This document shows, piece after piece, positions 1 to 11,400 of a stretch of 64,000 nucleotides of DNA (position 1 is its first letter; every line of letters starts with the position of its first letter). Made by a program: the position numbers and the translations under genes. The notes under the pieces are model-generated. The model was not told where the DNA came from. It saw only the letters and a program-made list of their open reading frames with translations, and did no database searches. This DNA is from Stomorhina lunata (taxonomy: Eukaryota; Arthropoda; Insecta; Diptera; Rhiniidae), in contig OW121740.1 in NCBI GenBank assembly GCA_933228675.1, positions 125,625,630 to 125,689,629 on the forward strand. The letters are read 5' to 3'.

Positions 1-1425
1 GCTTTTCAAATATGGATAACATCTACACGTGGAACATAAATAAAATGACGTTGTATTTTTGATATTTTTGTTTTTGAAAACGGTGCATCATATTTGAATT
101 ACATATTTTGCTTAAAATATAATTTTTTTTATTGTTAGGTAAAAAAAAATTAAGAAATAAAGAAAATTTACTTATGCATATGAATATTATTGAATTTTTA
201 ATCTTGACATTTTTTAAGCAAGGTTTTATGGTCAAATATGGATCAATTTTAAAAAATCCGAAAGAAATAACGAATTTCTTTGAAATGCAATGCCAATCCA
301 TTAAAATATCTTAAACATTATTTTTTTAATGTTTGAAAAAAAAAAAAAATTGTAATAAGGTTTGATATCAAATTTATATAACACCATTTTTCAAATTATT
401 CTCAAATCATCTTAGGGTTTGATAATGATTTGAGAATAACCTTTATTCTCAATTTGAGAAACTATAATTTTTCAAACGTTTATACTCAAATGAACCCTCA
501 TTTGAAAATGAATGTGAATCTTAAACATCTGTTGAGGTTTGAAAAAGTTTGAAAAAAAACGTTTGATATCAAATGTAAAAGTCATCATATTTCAAACGTT
601 TGACAATATTCTTACTGGGTAATTTGTAGTTAGGGTGTTATGTACTAAATTGAAACGTTTGATACTGATTTGATACTGATTTGAGAATAATAGCGTTCTC
701 AACAAAAAGGGGACTTTATTCTCAAATTAAGAAATGCCTTTATTCTCAAATCATTATCAAACCTCATTCTCAAAGGTTTTTCAAATGTGGATATCATCTA
801 CATGTGGAATATAAATAAAATGGCGTTGTATTTTTGATATTTTTGAGTTTATTTATTTTGTTTTTGAAAACGATGCATCATATTTGAATTATTTTGCTTA
901 AAATATAATTTTGTTATTGTTAGGTAAAAAAAAATTTTAAGAAACAAAGAAAATTTACTTATGCATATGAATATTATTGAATTTTTAATCTTGGAATTTT
1001 TTAAGCAAGGTTTTTATGGTCAAATATGGATCAATTTTAAAAAATCCGAAAGAAATAACTAATTTCTTTGAAATGCAATGCCAATCCATTAAAATATCTT
1101 AAACATTATTTTTTTAATGTTTGAACAAAAAAATGAAATAAGGTTTGATATCAAATTTATATAACACCATTTTTCAAATTATTCTCAAATCATCTTAGGG
1201 TTTGATAATGATTTGAGAATAACCTTTATTCTCAATTTGAGAAACTTTAATTTTTCAAACGTTTATTCTTAAATGAACCCTCATTTGAAAATGAATGTGA
1301 ATCTTAAACATCTGTTGAGGTTTGAAAAAAGTTTGAAAAAAACGTTTGATATCAAATGTAAAAGTCATCATATTTCAAACGTTTGACAGTGTTCTTACTG
1401 GGTAATTTGTAGTTAATAGGGTTTA
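1..1425. repeat. Direct pair of ~640-bp palindrome-rich repeats
   Basis: Positions 1-640 and about 776-1420 are two copies of one sequence in the same orientation, offset by about 775-787 bases and differing by scattered substitutions and short indels. The first copy is cut by the window edge. Both contain small inverted repeats, such as the perfect palindrome TTTGATATCAAA at 361 and 1144, and TTTGAGAATAA facing TTATTCTCAAA. Both close with ACTGGGTAATTTGTAGTTA. The spacer 641-775 holds more of the same motifs. Short open frames here show no protein-like character. Probably a duplicated non-autonomous transposon; the superfamily cannot be assigned. Confidence 0.75.
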
Positions 1426-1741
1426 ACTTTTAAAGGACAAAAAACGAACATAAATCGAAACCATCCAAAGATAGCCAAAAGTGTTTTCTTTTAGCCTATA
1501 TATAATTAAGCACCAGCCCGGGCCCCTCTTTTTTTATTTAATACAAATACTCGAAATTTTTACATTCAAAATTCTTTCATCAAATGTAAATTCCAGATAG
1601 CAAAACGTAGCAGAGTGGGATGGTGGAAAAATATCTTTTCAACAGGGACGCTACAAAAGTACAGCGCCAGGGACAGCAGACGACGCCATGTTTCTTACTA
1701 CTCTTTTGACATTTCTCTTCACTAAGGTTTGCCATTTCATG

Positions 1742-3303
1742 ATGGAACGATATACGAGCCAACAACGAGTCGAAATTATTAAAATTTACCACCGAAATTC
1801 GGAGTCAGTGGTCTTAACGTTAAGAGCGCAAACCATCTTTAGCGATGAGTCTCATTTCTGGCTGAATGGCTTCGTCAGTAAACATAATATACGCTATTGG
1901 CCAGACAGCAATCCACACGTACTCCATGAGGGATTATTGTATCCCGAAAAATTACGGTTTGGTGCGGTTTATGGGCCGGCTGCGTCACTGGGACGTACTT
2001 CTTTGTGATGATCAAGACTGGCACGTTGCTGTGAATGGGAATTGCATACCATTCAATAATAATCGAATATTTTTCGCCCCAATTAAATGAAATGGGCTTT
2101 TAGGACATGTGGTTCCAAGCAGGGACCGAAAATAACTGTTATTTTTGAATTTTTGATTAAAAAAAGCAACCGCAAGAAAATGTCGGAGAATAAAACTAAG
2201 TATACCATTTTGATAGTCTTGGACTAAATTTTCATAAAATGTAATGATTTCTAAAAATCTGATTTTTATTTTTTAGAAAAAAAATAACAGTTATTTTTTG
2301 ATTTTTATGTTTTTGAGCAAAAGTAACAGTTATTTTTAACTTTTATTTTTTCGAGCAAAAATAAAAGTTATTTTTAAACTTTTATTTTTTCGAGCAAAAA
2401 TAACAGTTATTTTTAACTTTTATTATTTCGATCATGAAAGTTATTTTTTTGACTTTTATTTTTTCGAGCAGAAATAAAAGTTATTTTTTTACTTTTATTT
2501 TTTCGAGCAGAAATAAAAGTTATTTTTGTGTTTTCAGCCCTAATTATGATTGCGAAACTCTACTCCATTAATTTTTGAGAATATGCAAATAATTTTCACT
2601 GAAAAATTATCTTTGTTTGACAAAAATTTTCAATAAATTTATCACGAATTTAAACAAACATAACTTTTATTTTTGCTCGAAAAAAATAAAAGTCAAAAAA
2701 TAACTTTTATTTCTGCTCGAAAAAACAAAAGTCAAAAAATAACTTTTATTCATGCTCGAAATAATAAAAGTCAAAAATAACTGTTATTTTTGCTCGAAAA
2801 AATAAAAGTTAAAAAATAACTTTTTTTTTTTTGCTTGAAAAAAAAGTCAAAAATAACTGTTATTTTTTATAAAAACAAAAAAAAAATCAAAAATAACTGT
2901 TATTTTTTAGCGAAAAAATAAAAGTCAAAAATAACTTTTATTTTCTGACTTTTACGATATATAACATATATTATAACAGTTACGGTCCCTGGTTCCAACA
3001 GGACGGCGCCAGAAGACACACAGCGAATGCCACAATAAATTTATTGAAAACCTAGTTTGGAGTAGGTGTTATCTCGAGAAATGGTCCAGTCGATTGGCCG
3101 CCTCGATCGTGCGATTTGACGCCGTTATATTTTTTTCTGTGGGGCTACGTCAAGCCTATGGTCTATGCCAACAAGCCAGTGATGATTGATGAAATTTTTA
3201 CGAATATCGAATGTGAAATTAATGCTTGAAAACCTTTGAAAATTGGGTTCAGCGTCTGGACTTCTGCAAGCGTGGCCATGCAAAAGAAATCGAGTTCCAT
3301 TAA
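1742..3303 (+). pseudogene. Tc1/mariner transposase remnant (mariner 1), interrupted by a MITE
   Basis: Decayed DNA transposase of a mariner-like element. The start MERYTSQQRVEII at 1742 matches the N-terminal start of the element at 7178. About 100 residues are then missing: the frame jumps from NSESVV directly to IFSDESHFWLNGF (about 1838), which carries the first catalytic aspartate. The conserved VWCGLWAG motif is readable near 1950 only after a frame change. At 2120 the gene is split by an 872-bp insertion. It resumes at about 2994 with the QQDGA second-aspartate motif, a premature TAG near 3050, and CDLTPLY where the third aspartate should be, so that residue is Tyr. It ends at TAA 3301. 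Decayed terminal-repeat-like sequence precedes it (GACGCTACAAAAGT near 1648). Non-functional on at least four counts. Confidence 0.85.
2120..2991. mobile_element. Non-autonomous hAT-type fold-back MITE inserted in mariner 1
   Basis: The 872-bp insertion starts CAGGGACCG and ends CGGTCCCTG (perfect 9-bp terminal inverted repeats, followed by more AACTGTTAT similarity). It is flanked by GTTCCAAG (2112-2119) and GTTCCAAC (2992-2999), an 8-bp target duplication with one mismatch. CAGGG termini plus an 8-bp duplication are typical of hAT elements. The left arm (about 2270-2530) has a ~38-bp unit containing TTCGAGCAAAAATAAAAGTT; the right arm (about 2660-2940) has the reverse complement, so the whole element can fold into a long hairpin. 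It has no coding capacity. Confidence 0.85.
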
Positions 3304-3539
3304 TAATCGCATTAAACGTGCTTTTATGGAAATAAAGAATTTATTTGATATACAAAAACGTTTTTGTTATATTTAAAAAAACAGTACCTGGTTGACCGAG
3401 CCTTGGTATAAGCTTTATGATAAGCATTTTGAGGCAAATTTTAAAGTTTTTATATATTTTATTTTATAAAGTACTAAAATAAATCTAGAGGAAAGACATT
3501 GTACAAATATTCAGTTAATTTTAAATTATTTTATTTATT
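3304..3539. other. Mariner 3' flank and unassigned A+T-rich DNA
   Basis: The stretch at about 3325-3385 resembles the mariner 3' non-coding tail seen again at 4938-5018 (shared AATAAAGAATTTATTTGATAT-like text) but loses similarity before the terminal repeat. Nothing else is recognised up to 3539. Confidence 0.4.
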
Positions 3540-4450
3540 TTGTCCGATCAACACATAGTTTGCATAGTTTACAGATTAACTCATTTTGAAAAATTTTGGA
3601 AATTGGTCATACCAACAGAAACCTCCGTCGACGCATGCGCAACAACTTTGCTGAAGTTTATAGTCTGATCAAATGCACAGTTTAAGATTTAATTCACTTT
3701 GAGTAATTTTTAGTGGCGCCACCTGTCGGACTTTGGTCATTCCAATTAATAAACCTTCGTCGGCTTATCCGCAACAACTTTGCTAAAGATTATAGCATGA
3801 TTAAATGTAAAGCTTACGATTAAATTGACTTTGAGTAAATTTCAGTAGCGCCACCTGTCGGAAATTTTTGCATACCAACTAAGAAACCTTCGCCGGCTCA
3901 TGTGCAATAACTTTGTTAAAGATTGTAGCATGATTAAATGTACAGATTACGATTAAATTGACTTTGAGTAAGTTTCTGTAGCGCCACCTGTCGGAAATTA
4001 TTCATACCAACTAAAAAGCCTTCGTCGGCTCATGCGCTACAACTTTGCTAAAGATCATAGCATGATCAAATGTACAGTTTACGATTTAATTAATTTTTAG
4101 TAATTTTCAGTGGCGCCATCTGTCGGAAATTAGTCTTATCAACTTAAAAACCTTCGCCGGCTTATCCGCAACATCTTCGCTAAAGAGCATAACACAATCA
4201 AATTCACAGTTTACTATTCTATAAAGAACATACATACAGACAAACATTCATTTGTTTAAAATAATACTAACTTTACTAAAGATCATAGCATGATCAAATG
4301 TACAGTTTACGATTTAATTTATTTTTTTAGAAATTTTCAGTGGCGCCACCTGTCGGAAATTTGTCATACCAACTTAAAAACCTTCGCCGGCTTATCCGCA
4401 ACATCTTCGCTAAAGAGAATAACATGAATAAATTCACAGTTTACTATTCT
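3540..4450. repeat. ~132-bp tandem repeat with GCGCCACCTGTCGG core
   Basis: The conserved core GCGCCACCTGTCGG (one copy reads GCGCCATCTGTCGG) begins at 3716, 3848, 3981, 4113 and 4343. The first four are 132-133 bases apart; the last step is longer (230) because of inserted A+T-rich sequence around 4215-4260. Each unit also carries AACCTTCG-CCGGCTTATCCGC-like text and a GCTAAAGATTATAGCATGAT-like segment. Copies differ at many positions, so this is an old array. No coding potential. Confidence 0.85.
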
Positions 4451-4479
4451 ACTTTTTGAGATGTTAAGTTATAATTTGA

Positions 4480-4930
4480 TCCCTTTTTTACCCATTTTGG
4501 CCTCAAAATCAAAAAAGTACCAAACACGTGTTTAATATTTCTTTCACATCTATTGACTGCAGTACAAAGTTCCTTTCTATATTCTTTAGTTTAAAAAATA
4601 AGAGTGGGTTAAAAAAGTACCAAAAGAAACTATTTTTACCCTTTTTTACCCCCTACCGGACATAGTTTCAAAAAAGTACCAAGCACCTGTCCGCTTATTT
4701 TCATAGCTGTTTAAAACGTAATTTCAATTTTATTTCTATACCTATTACTTTAGGGGATATAACGTTTTCGATTTTTTCCCCTTTTTACCCTCTTTGAGGC
4801 AAAGGTTCAAAAGGTCCCTTCTTCTTCGACCTAGACATCAAAAAGGTACCCACTGTCCAAATTTGATCAAAATCATTAGAGCCGTTTTCGAAATATATAT
4901 ACAATTATTGCTCGTTTAAGAATATAAGAT
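4480..4930 (-). repeat. Repeat R, copy 1 (unoccupied copy)
   Basis: This interspersed repeat has several AAAAAAGTACCAA segments and runs of CCCTTTTTACCC. Read on the minus strand it matches 6800-7064 joined to 8344-8420. That alignment passes straight through the point where the second copy holds a mariner: here the site (4575-4587) reads CTATATTCTTTAG with no insertion. Related sequence recurs at 40.9-42.1 kb. No coding function is evident. Confidence 0.7.
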
Positions 4931-4937
4931 TTACGGG

Positions 4938-5018
4938 AATAAAGAATTTATTTGATATAAAAAACATTTTTGTTTTATTAAAAAAAAACTTTTGTAGCGC
5001 TCTTATTGAAATACCCTT
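4938..5018 (+). mobile_element. 3' terminal fragment of a mariner-like element
   Basis: The sequence resembles the 3' non-coding tail of mariner 1 (3325-3385) and then runs through TTTGTAGCGCTCTTATTG to ATACCCTT next to TATA. Read in reverse this gives a GGGTAT-type terminus followed by GCGCTACAAAAG, matching the decayed left flank of mariner 1 (GACGCTACAAAAG near 1648). Only the terminus remains; no transposase is attached. Confidence 0.55.
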
Positions 5019-6799
5019 TATAATGGAAATAAGTCTACAACATTTAAACCGTTGGGCGGATTTAAAAAAATTATATGTTCATATAACAGAAGTGTTCGGA
5101 ATCTAAAATTTTGAACTTGGAAAGTCTAGATTTTATTGGGGCGGCACAATCGACCCCCAAAGTAGGGCACCTCAGACTCATAAATCACTTAAAACGATTT
5201 ATTATTGTCATTTTCCAACCGATTTAAACAATCATACTATATAGCAAATACGTAGGTCAAGATCTACAAAAAACATCACGACATGCATATCCTCTCTCTT
5301 ATGGTTTAGGAGATATTCGACTTCAAAAATTAAAATTTTTAATTTTTGTTCCATTTGGGCCATCCTAATGAAAATACGGAAAATACCTCAATGAAAACAG
5401 GGGCCAGCCTAAAAATAACAAAATATTAAATTGTCATCGAAGATTGTCTTGTGGCCTAAATTTCGGTTAAGAGAAAGTGGGTAAATATGAGTTAGCACAT
5501 TTGAAACGAAATTACAGATCAAAAATTGAACTTTAAGCTTACATTTCTTTACAACCGCTATACATATCGTTAAAAGATCTAAACTCAATAAAAGCTTAAG
5601 ATATTTTCTATTGACTAAACAAAGAACGACTACAAAATCTTTATTAGTTAAAAAGTTACAGAGTTTTGGCCAATGAAGGACCACTGTGCGTCGTTTAGTT
5701 CGTTATTTTTTTTATCTGGGTTTTTTGTTTTAGAAATTTTAACACGTTTTTAATTTTTATAATTTTTATGTTTATATTTTTAATTTCTTTGTTAATTTTG
5801 TTAGAGGACTTAACTCTAAGGGTAAACTGCTGCCTTCATTATGTCTTGATTTTTTATGATTACTTTTTTTCAAGTTAATGACCGTTCTACATACCCTCTT
5901 CTGGTCCCTTTTCATTAATAGAGGATGCAACTTGTTGATTTTTACTTTCACTTCAACTGGTGTCACATAGAAAATAGTACCAAAAACACCCGTCAAATTA
6001 TATTTTACATCATCAGACATCATTACTTTCAAACCAAAACTTCCCTTTTTTCCTTTTTGTTTAAGAGCTAAAAAGGAAGGAAACGCGCTAAATACCAAAA
6101 AAAAACAGCTAAACTTTATTGTTTTTATGTATTTTACTAATTAGTTACGAAGTCATAGAATTCATTCATTTCATCATTAACTTAAGTTTAAGTACTCACT
6201 TCTTCTTGCGAGCACCAAAAACACTTAAATTTGGAGTCATTTTTATGTTAATGCCAATGATTTGGGTTTGGCTGGCGGTTAAATGATGTGTTTCTTTCCT
6301 TAATAATTTCTAAGATCTGAAATATTTTAGATACTTCTTCTCTGACTAATGAACGAAACCTCTAAATTATTTTGACGACTAACTTTTGATTTTATTATTT
6401 GAATGTTTTTTATGTCTTTCTCAGAAATTCTTGGGTGAAGTGTGTACAAGTCATAAAATGGGTTAAACGTTTTAATATGTGGCTTAAATTTAATTATTAT
6501 TTCTTTTAATTTGTTCTTAAAATACTTTGTAATTAGATTATTTTGAAGTTGAATATATCATAAGAAGGTTATAATCCAACTTTATTTGACCACACACATA
6601 GGAAAGGAACAATGTTGAATCGACATGAAAAGTATTGATTTCACGTCATATTACTCTATTTGTCTTTACAACAGCAAAAGCCGATCGCGCATGGAATATA
6701 ACGAATCAGTGGAAATAATAATTTTTTTAATTTTCCTTTTTTTTCTTTCTGTTCTTTTTTTGTCGTTTTTATCTTATATCTTTATCTTTAATATCTGTA
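5019..6799. other. Unassigned A+T-rich DNA
   Basis: I see no gene. Open frames of 90-108 residues exist (for example 5772-6098 minus and 6625-6897 plus) but are low-complexity, Lys/Phe/Ile-rich or hydrophobic runs without recognisable domains. The stretch at about 5150-5350 has more balanced composition and may be an old transposon fragment; I cannot assign it. Confidence 0.4.
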
Positions 6800-7064
6800 T
6801 ATATGTATATAGAATGGCTATCTCGAAAACGGTTCTAACCGATTTGGATAAAAATATAGATCGAGTAGGAAGGAACTTTAGGAAATTTTGCCGCTAAGGG
6901 GATAAAAAAGGGGTAAAAAGGGAAAAAATCGAAAACGTTACATCATTGAAACAAAATTTAAATTACGCATTGGAAATCTATGGACATGTGTTTGATACTT
7001 TTTTGAAAATAGTTTTTTTTAGTACTTTTTTAACCTACTCTTGTCTTTTGAATCAAAGAATATA

Positions 7065-8343
7065 AAGGGTGGTTAAATTGTAAGGGCCGATGTTGAATGT
7101 GAACCACACCTAAACTCCAAGTTTTTTTTCGAATTTTTTTTGACATTTCTCTATTTCAGACTTACTCAATTTGAACCATGGAGAGATACACAATCCAACA
7201 ACGTGTTAAAGTTATCCAGACTTATTATGAAAATGGGCGTTCAAATCAAAATGCATATCGTACACTTCGTGATTTTTTGGTCAGTTTGATCTTCCAAATG
7301 TGCGTACAATCGCAAAAATCGTGGAAAAATTCGAGCAAACCGGGTCTGTAGAAGATGTGAGAACACCAGTGCATGCTCGTACTGCAGAAAATATTGCTGC
7401 TGTTCGCGATAGTGTGGCTGAAGAGCCGTCCACCTCAACTCGTCGTCGTGCCCAACAATTGCACCCCTCACGCTCGTCGTTGATGAACATTATGCATAAA
7501 GTCTTGCATTTACACGCTTACAAGGTGCAATTGGCTCAAGAACTAAAGCCTCTTGACCATTCTAAACGTCGTGAATGGTCAGAATGGTGGCAAGAAATAG
7601 CAACTGTGGATGATCAATTTTCGAAGAAAATCATCTTCAGTGATGAGGCACATTTTCACCTGAGTGGATTCGTCAATAAACAGAATTGCCGCATTTGGGC
7701 GAATGAGAATCCAAGAGTGATTTTCGAAAAACCAATGCACCCACAAAGAGTGCGGTTTATGGGCTGGCGGCATCAACGGGCCAAATTTTTTCCAAAATGA
7801 GGCCGGTCAGGCACTTACTTTGAATGGTGTTCGCTATCGTGAGATCATAACGAACTGTCTATGGCCCGAATTGGAAGATATGCATGTGGACGATATGTGG
7901 TTTCAGCACGACGGTGCCACTTGCCACACAGCTAACGAAACAATGGCTCATTTGCGCAACAAATTCAATGGCCGTGTTATCTCACATAATGGCGATGTCA
8001 ATTGGCCGCCAAGATCATGTGATTTGACACCGTTGAACTTTTTTCTTTGGGGTTATTTGAAAGAAAAGGTGTACGTCGATAAGCCAGCAATAATTCAAGA
8101 GCTAAAGGATGAGATAATTCGGCACATTAACGGCATAGACCTCCGTTATGCCTCAGGGTCATCGAAAATTTGGACCATCGGATGGAGGTGTGCCGCCGTG
8201 ATCGTGCCCATTTGGCCGATATTTTGTTCCATACATAATTGAGTAATACCAATATATCATAATAAAATAAAATTACAATAATTTCCTAAATAGTTTGTGT
8301 TTTATTCAAAATCAACATCGGCCCTTGAAATTTATCCACCCGA
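7065..8343 (+). mobile_element. Mariner 2, complete 1279-bp element with terminal inverted repeats
   Basis: The left end begins AAGGGTGGTTAAATTGTAAG and the reverse complement of the right end begins TCGGGTGGATAAATTTCAAG; both continue into GGGCCGATGTTGA. TA lies immediately outside each end (7063-7064 and 8344-8345), the target duplication of the Tc1/mariner superfamily. Removing the element and one TA restores the sequence seen at the unoccupied repeat R copy near 4580, which confirms both boundaries. Length is normal for a mariner. Confidence 0.93.
7178..8238 (+). pseudogene. Tc1/mariner transposase, DD41D type with third Asp changed to Asn (mariner 2)
   Basis: Cut-and-paste DNA transposase. 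It starts MERYTIQQRVKVIQTYYENG at 7178 (N-terminal helix-turn-helix region). A one-base loss in a T run near 7271 shifts frame; reading resumes through the linker, the second DNA-binding helices (SAxEEPSTSTRRRAQQL-like region) and IIFSDEAHFHLSGFVNKQN (first catalytic Asp, near 7640). A deletion of about 11 bases near 7752 shifts frame again, into LWAGGINGPNFFQNEAG. The second Asp is in FQHDGATCHTA (about 7905). The third motif reads LTPLNFFLWGY, with Asn in the catalytic place. Counting from the second Asp to this position gives 41 intervening residues. A further frameshift near 8150 precedes the end at TAA 8236. Inactive. Confidence 0.9.
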
Positions 8344-8445
8344 TAGAAACTAACTTTGTATTGCAATTAATAGATGTTGTTACTTTTTTAATTTGGGAGG
8401 CAAAATGGGACAAAATGATTTTGATTTAATGAAATTAATTCTATC

Positions 8446-11400
8446 CGAAGAAATCGGACTATTAAATGATGAAAGAAAGTTTAAAGTTTGCGACATGGAA
8501 CGTACGTTCGCTATACGAAACGGGGAAATTAGAACAACTAAGACGAGAAATATTACGCTATAAAATTGATTTGTTGGCAGTGCGAGAAGCAAGATGGACA
8601 GGGCAAGGGGAGATACGGAATGAAAATACTGTGTTTCTTTACTCCGGCCGCCCGGAAGGCGATGAGCATAGTAGGGGTGTTGGATTCCTAATATCGAAAA
8701 AAATAGCTAAGTCTATGATAACGTGGTATCCTATTAGTGAGAGGCTCATGGTAATTAAAATCAAAACTAAAGCTCGCAATTTGATAATGTCTACGCTCCG
8801 ACTGAAATCCAATCTGAAAATGATAAAGATGAATTTTATGATGTACTTAGCAGTTGGATGAACAACAATGTACATAACTGTAATATTACTATGATACTTG
8901 ACGACTTTAACGCCAAGGTAGGTTCAAACAATACCGTTTTGCAACGTTGTATTGGTAAACACGTTGTACGAGTAAGAAACGATAATGGAGAAAGGCTGAT
9001 CAAGCTATGTTGCGAAAAGAAGATTGTTGTGGGTGGCACTATTTTCCCTCATAAAAAACAGCATAAAATATTCTGGATTTCGCCGAATGGCATCACTAAT
9101 AATCAAATCGACCATATTTTAATACATTATAAGTGGCGATCACCTTTACTTGATGTACGCTCGAGACGCGGAGTAGATATAAATAGCGACCATCATTTAG
9201 TAATGTGTTAACTTCGACCAAAGGTTGCGGTTTTGAGATCTGATACGACGATAGCAGATCGGAAAATAGATGTAGGGAAACTGGAATCCGAAAGTCATCG
9301 GAATGCCTTTATTACTTCCATAAGAAATCGGCTTCCAGATGTAATACACAACAACGGTGCCAGTATTAATGGAATTTCCAAGTATGTCACACTCACATAC
9401 AATGAAGTTGGTCAACAAACCCTAGGATTTAAAGATCACAAAAGAAAAATTTGGATAACACAGGCAACATGGGACTTGGTAGAACAACGCAGAACCCTAA
9501 AAAATACAATGCTAAATGAAAACGGAGATGATGGAGCCCTCAGTGCAACATATCGTGATCTATCCAATAAAATAAAGAAGTCTGCAAGAAGGGACAAGAG
9601 AATGTGGATAGACGAGCAAGAGAGCCAAGCTGAATCATCTGCAAACAAAGGCGATATGAAGATCTTATATAACATATCAAGGGTTTTGTGTGGCAAACCT
9701 ACTTACACTAACAGTCCCATCTTGAGTAGTAGTGGCACACTCCTTTCAACTCCGGATGAACTACTAATACGCTGGATGGAACACTTCAACACTTAACAAC
9801 CCTATTGGATTAACACCACTGGCTGAAGTGCATAATGAAACCAAACATGACAGTATATTCAGTGAAATTTCTGACAGTCCTAAAACAATACAAGAAGTGA
9901 AGAACGCTATTAAAAGCCTTAAATGCAACAAGGCCCCGGGCAATGACAATATTTCAGCGGAGATGCTTTTATGTGATGTTAAAGCATCGTCGAGATTGTG
10001 GCACCCATTTGTGCGTAATATATGGGAAGAAGAAGCTCTGCCAACCTCCTGGAATGAAGGTATACTAGTCAAAATACCAAAAAAGGGTGACCCTAAAGAC
10101 TGCAATAACTACAGGGGTATAACACTTCTCCCAATACCTAGCAAAATACTAAGTCGTGTAATTTTGAACAGAATATCCGACGCAGTTTCCTCTACACTCC
10201 GCGAAAATCAGTTTGGGTTTAGTGAAAATCGTTCTTGTGTTGATCTAATCAACGCAGTAAGAATAGTATTAGAGCAATGTAATGAATTCCGCACTCCTAT
10301 TTACCTAGCGTTTATCGACTTTATGAAGGCCTTCGACAGTGTCAATAGAAGCTATCTATGGAGAATTTTAGAAGATCGTAACATGACGACGAAAATTCTC
10401 AACTTGATCCGGGCAATGTATATTGATTTTAAATGTCGAGTCCTACACAAGGGTAAACTATCAGATCCGTTCGATGTTACTACTGGAGTAAGGCAAGGAT
10501 GTATCTTAAAACCTATACTTTTTGTCCTCGTCATCGACAACATAATGCGCATGGCTCTAAATGGTAGACAAGGTATCAAAACAACACTCTTTAAACAACT
10601 TGAGGACTTGGAATATGCCGATGACGTGTGTCTCCTAAGCCAAAGCTCTGGCCACTTTCAAGAGAATACTAACGCTATTACTGCTGAATCTCGTATAGCT
10701 GGTCTGGAAATTATTATTCCCAGGACAAATATGCCCCTAAGCTATGGCGAAAACCCGTTGACACACATCAATGTGGATAACAAGGTTATTTAATTACCTG
10801 GGAAGTTTAGTAACTACAAAGGTGGCGTATTAATAAGGCAAAATCTGCATTCGGCATTCTTCGAGCTATTTGGAAATCTTGGCAAATATCAACAACTAAG
10901 TTACGAATATATAACTCGAATGTCAAGTCCATCCTGTATTACGGCTGCGAAACATGGAAACGCACAAATGCCATCGATAAACGATTGAAAACCTTTACAA
11001 ACAAATGCTTAAAGCAAATCCTTAATATGGTGCCCGAATCGCATAAGAAATGAAGATCTACTTAATGTGACAAACCAAATCCCAGGACAAATATGCCCCT
11101 AAGCTATGGCGAAAACCCGTTGACACACATCAATGTGGATAACAAGGTTATTTAATTACCTGGGAAGTTTAGTAACTACAAAGGTGGCGTATTAATAAGG
11201 CAAAATCTGCATTCGGCATTCTTCGAGCTATTTGGAAATCTTGGCAAATATCAACAACTAAGTTACGAATATATAACTCGAATGTCAAGTCCATCCTGTA
11301 TTACGGCTGCGAAACATGGAAACGCACAAATGCCATCGATAAACGATTGAAAACCTTTACAAACAAATGCTTAAAGCAAATCCTTAATATGGTGCCCGAA

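Larger units (their letters stand above)
6800..8430 (+). repeat. Repeat R, copy 2, split by mariner 2
   Basis: Positions about 6800-7064 and 8344-8420 together form one inverted copy of the repeat at 4480-4930 (shared features include GGTAAAAAGG, AGTACTTTTTTAACC and AATAGATGT). The mariner at 7065-8343 interrupts it at a TA dinucleotide. Confidence 0.7.

Noticed and set aside
5772..6098. 108-codon minus-strand open frame
   Set aside because: Lys/Leu/Ser-rich with no motif; no support beyond being open.
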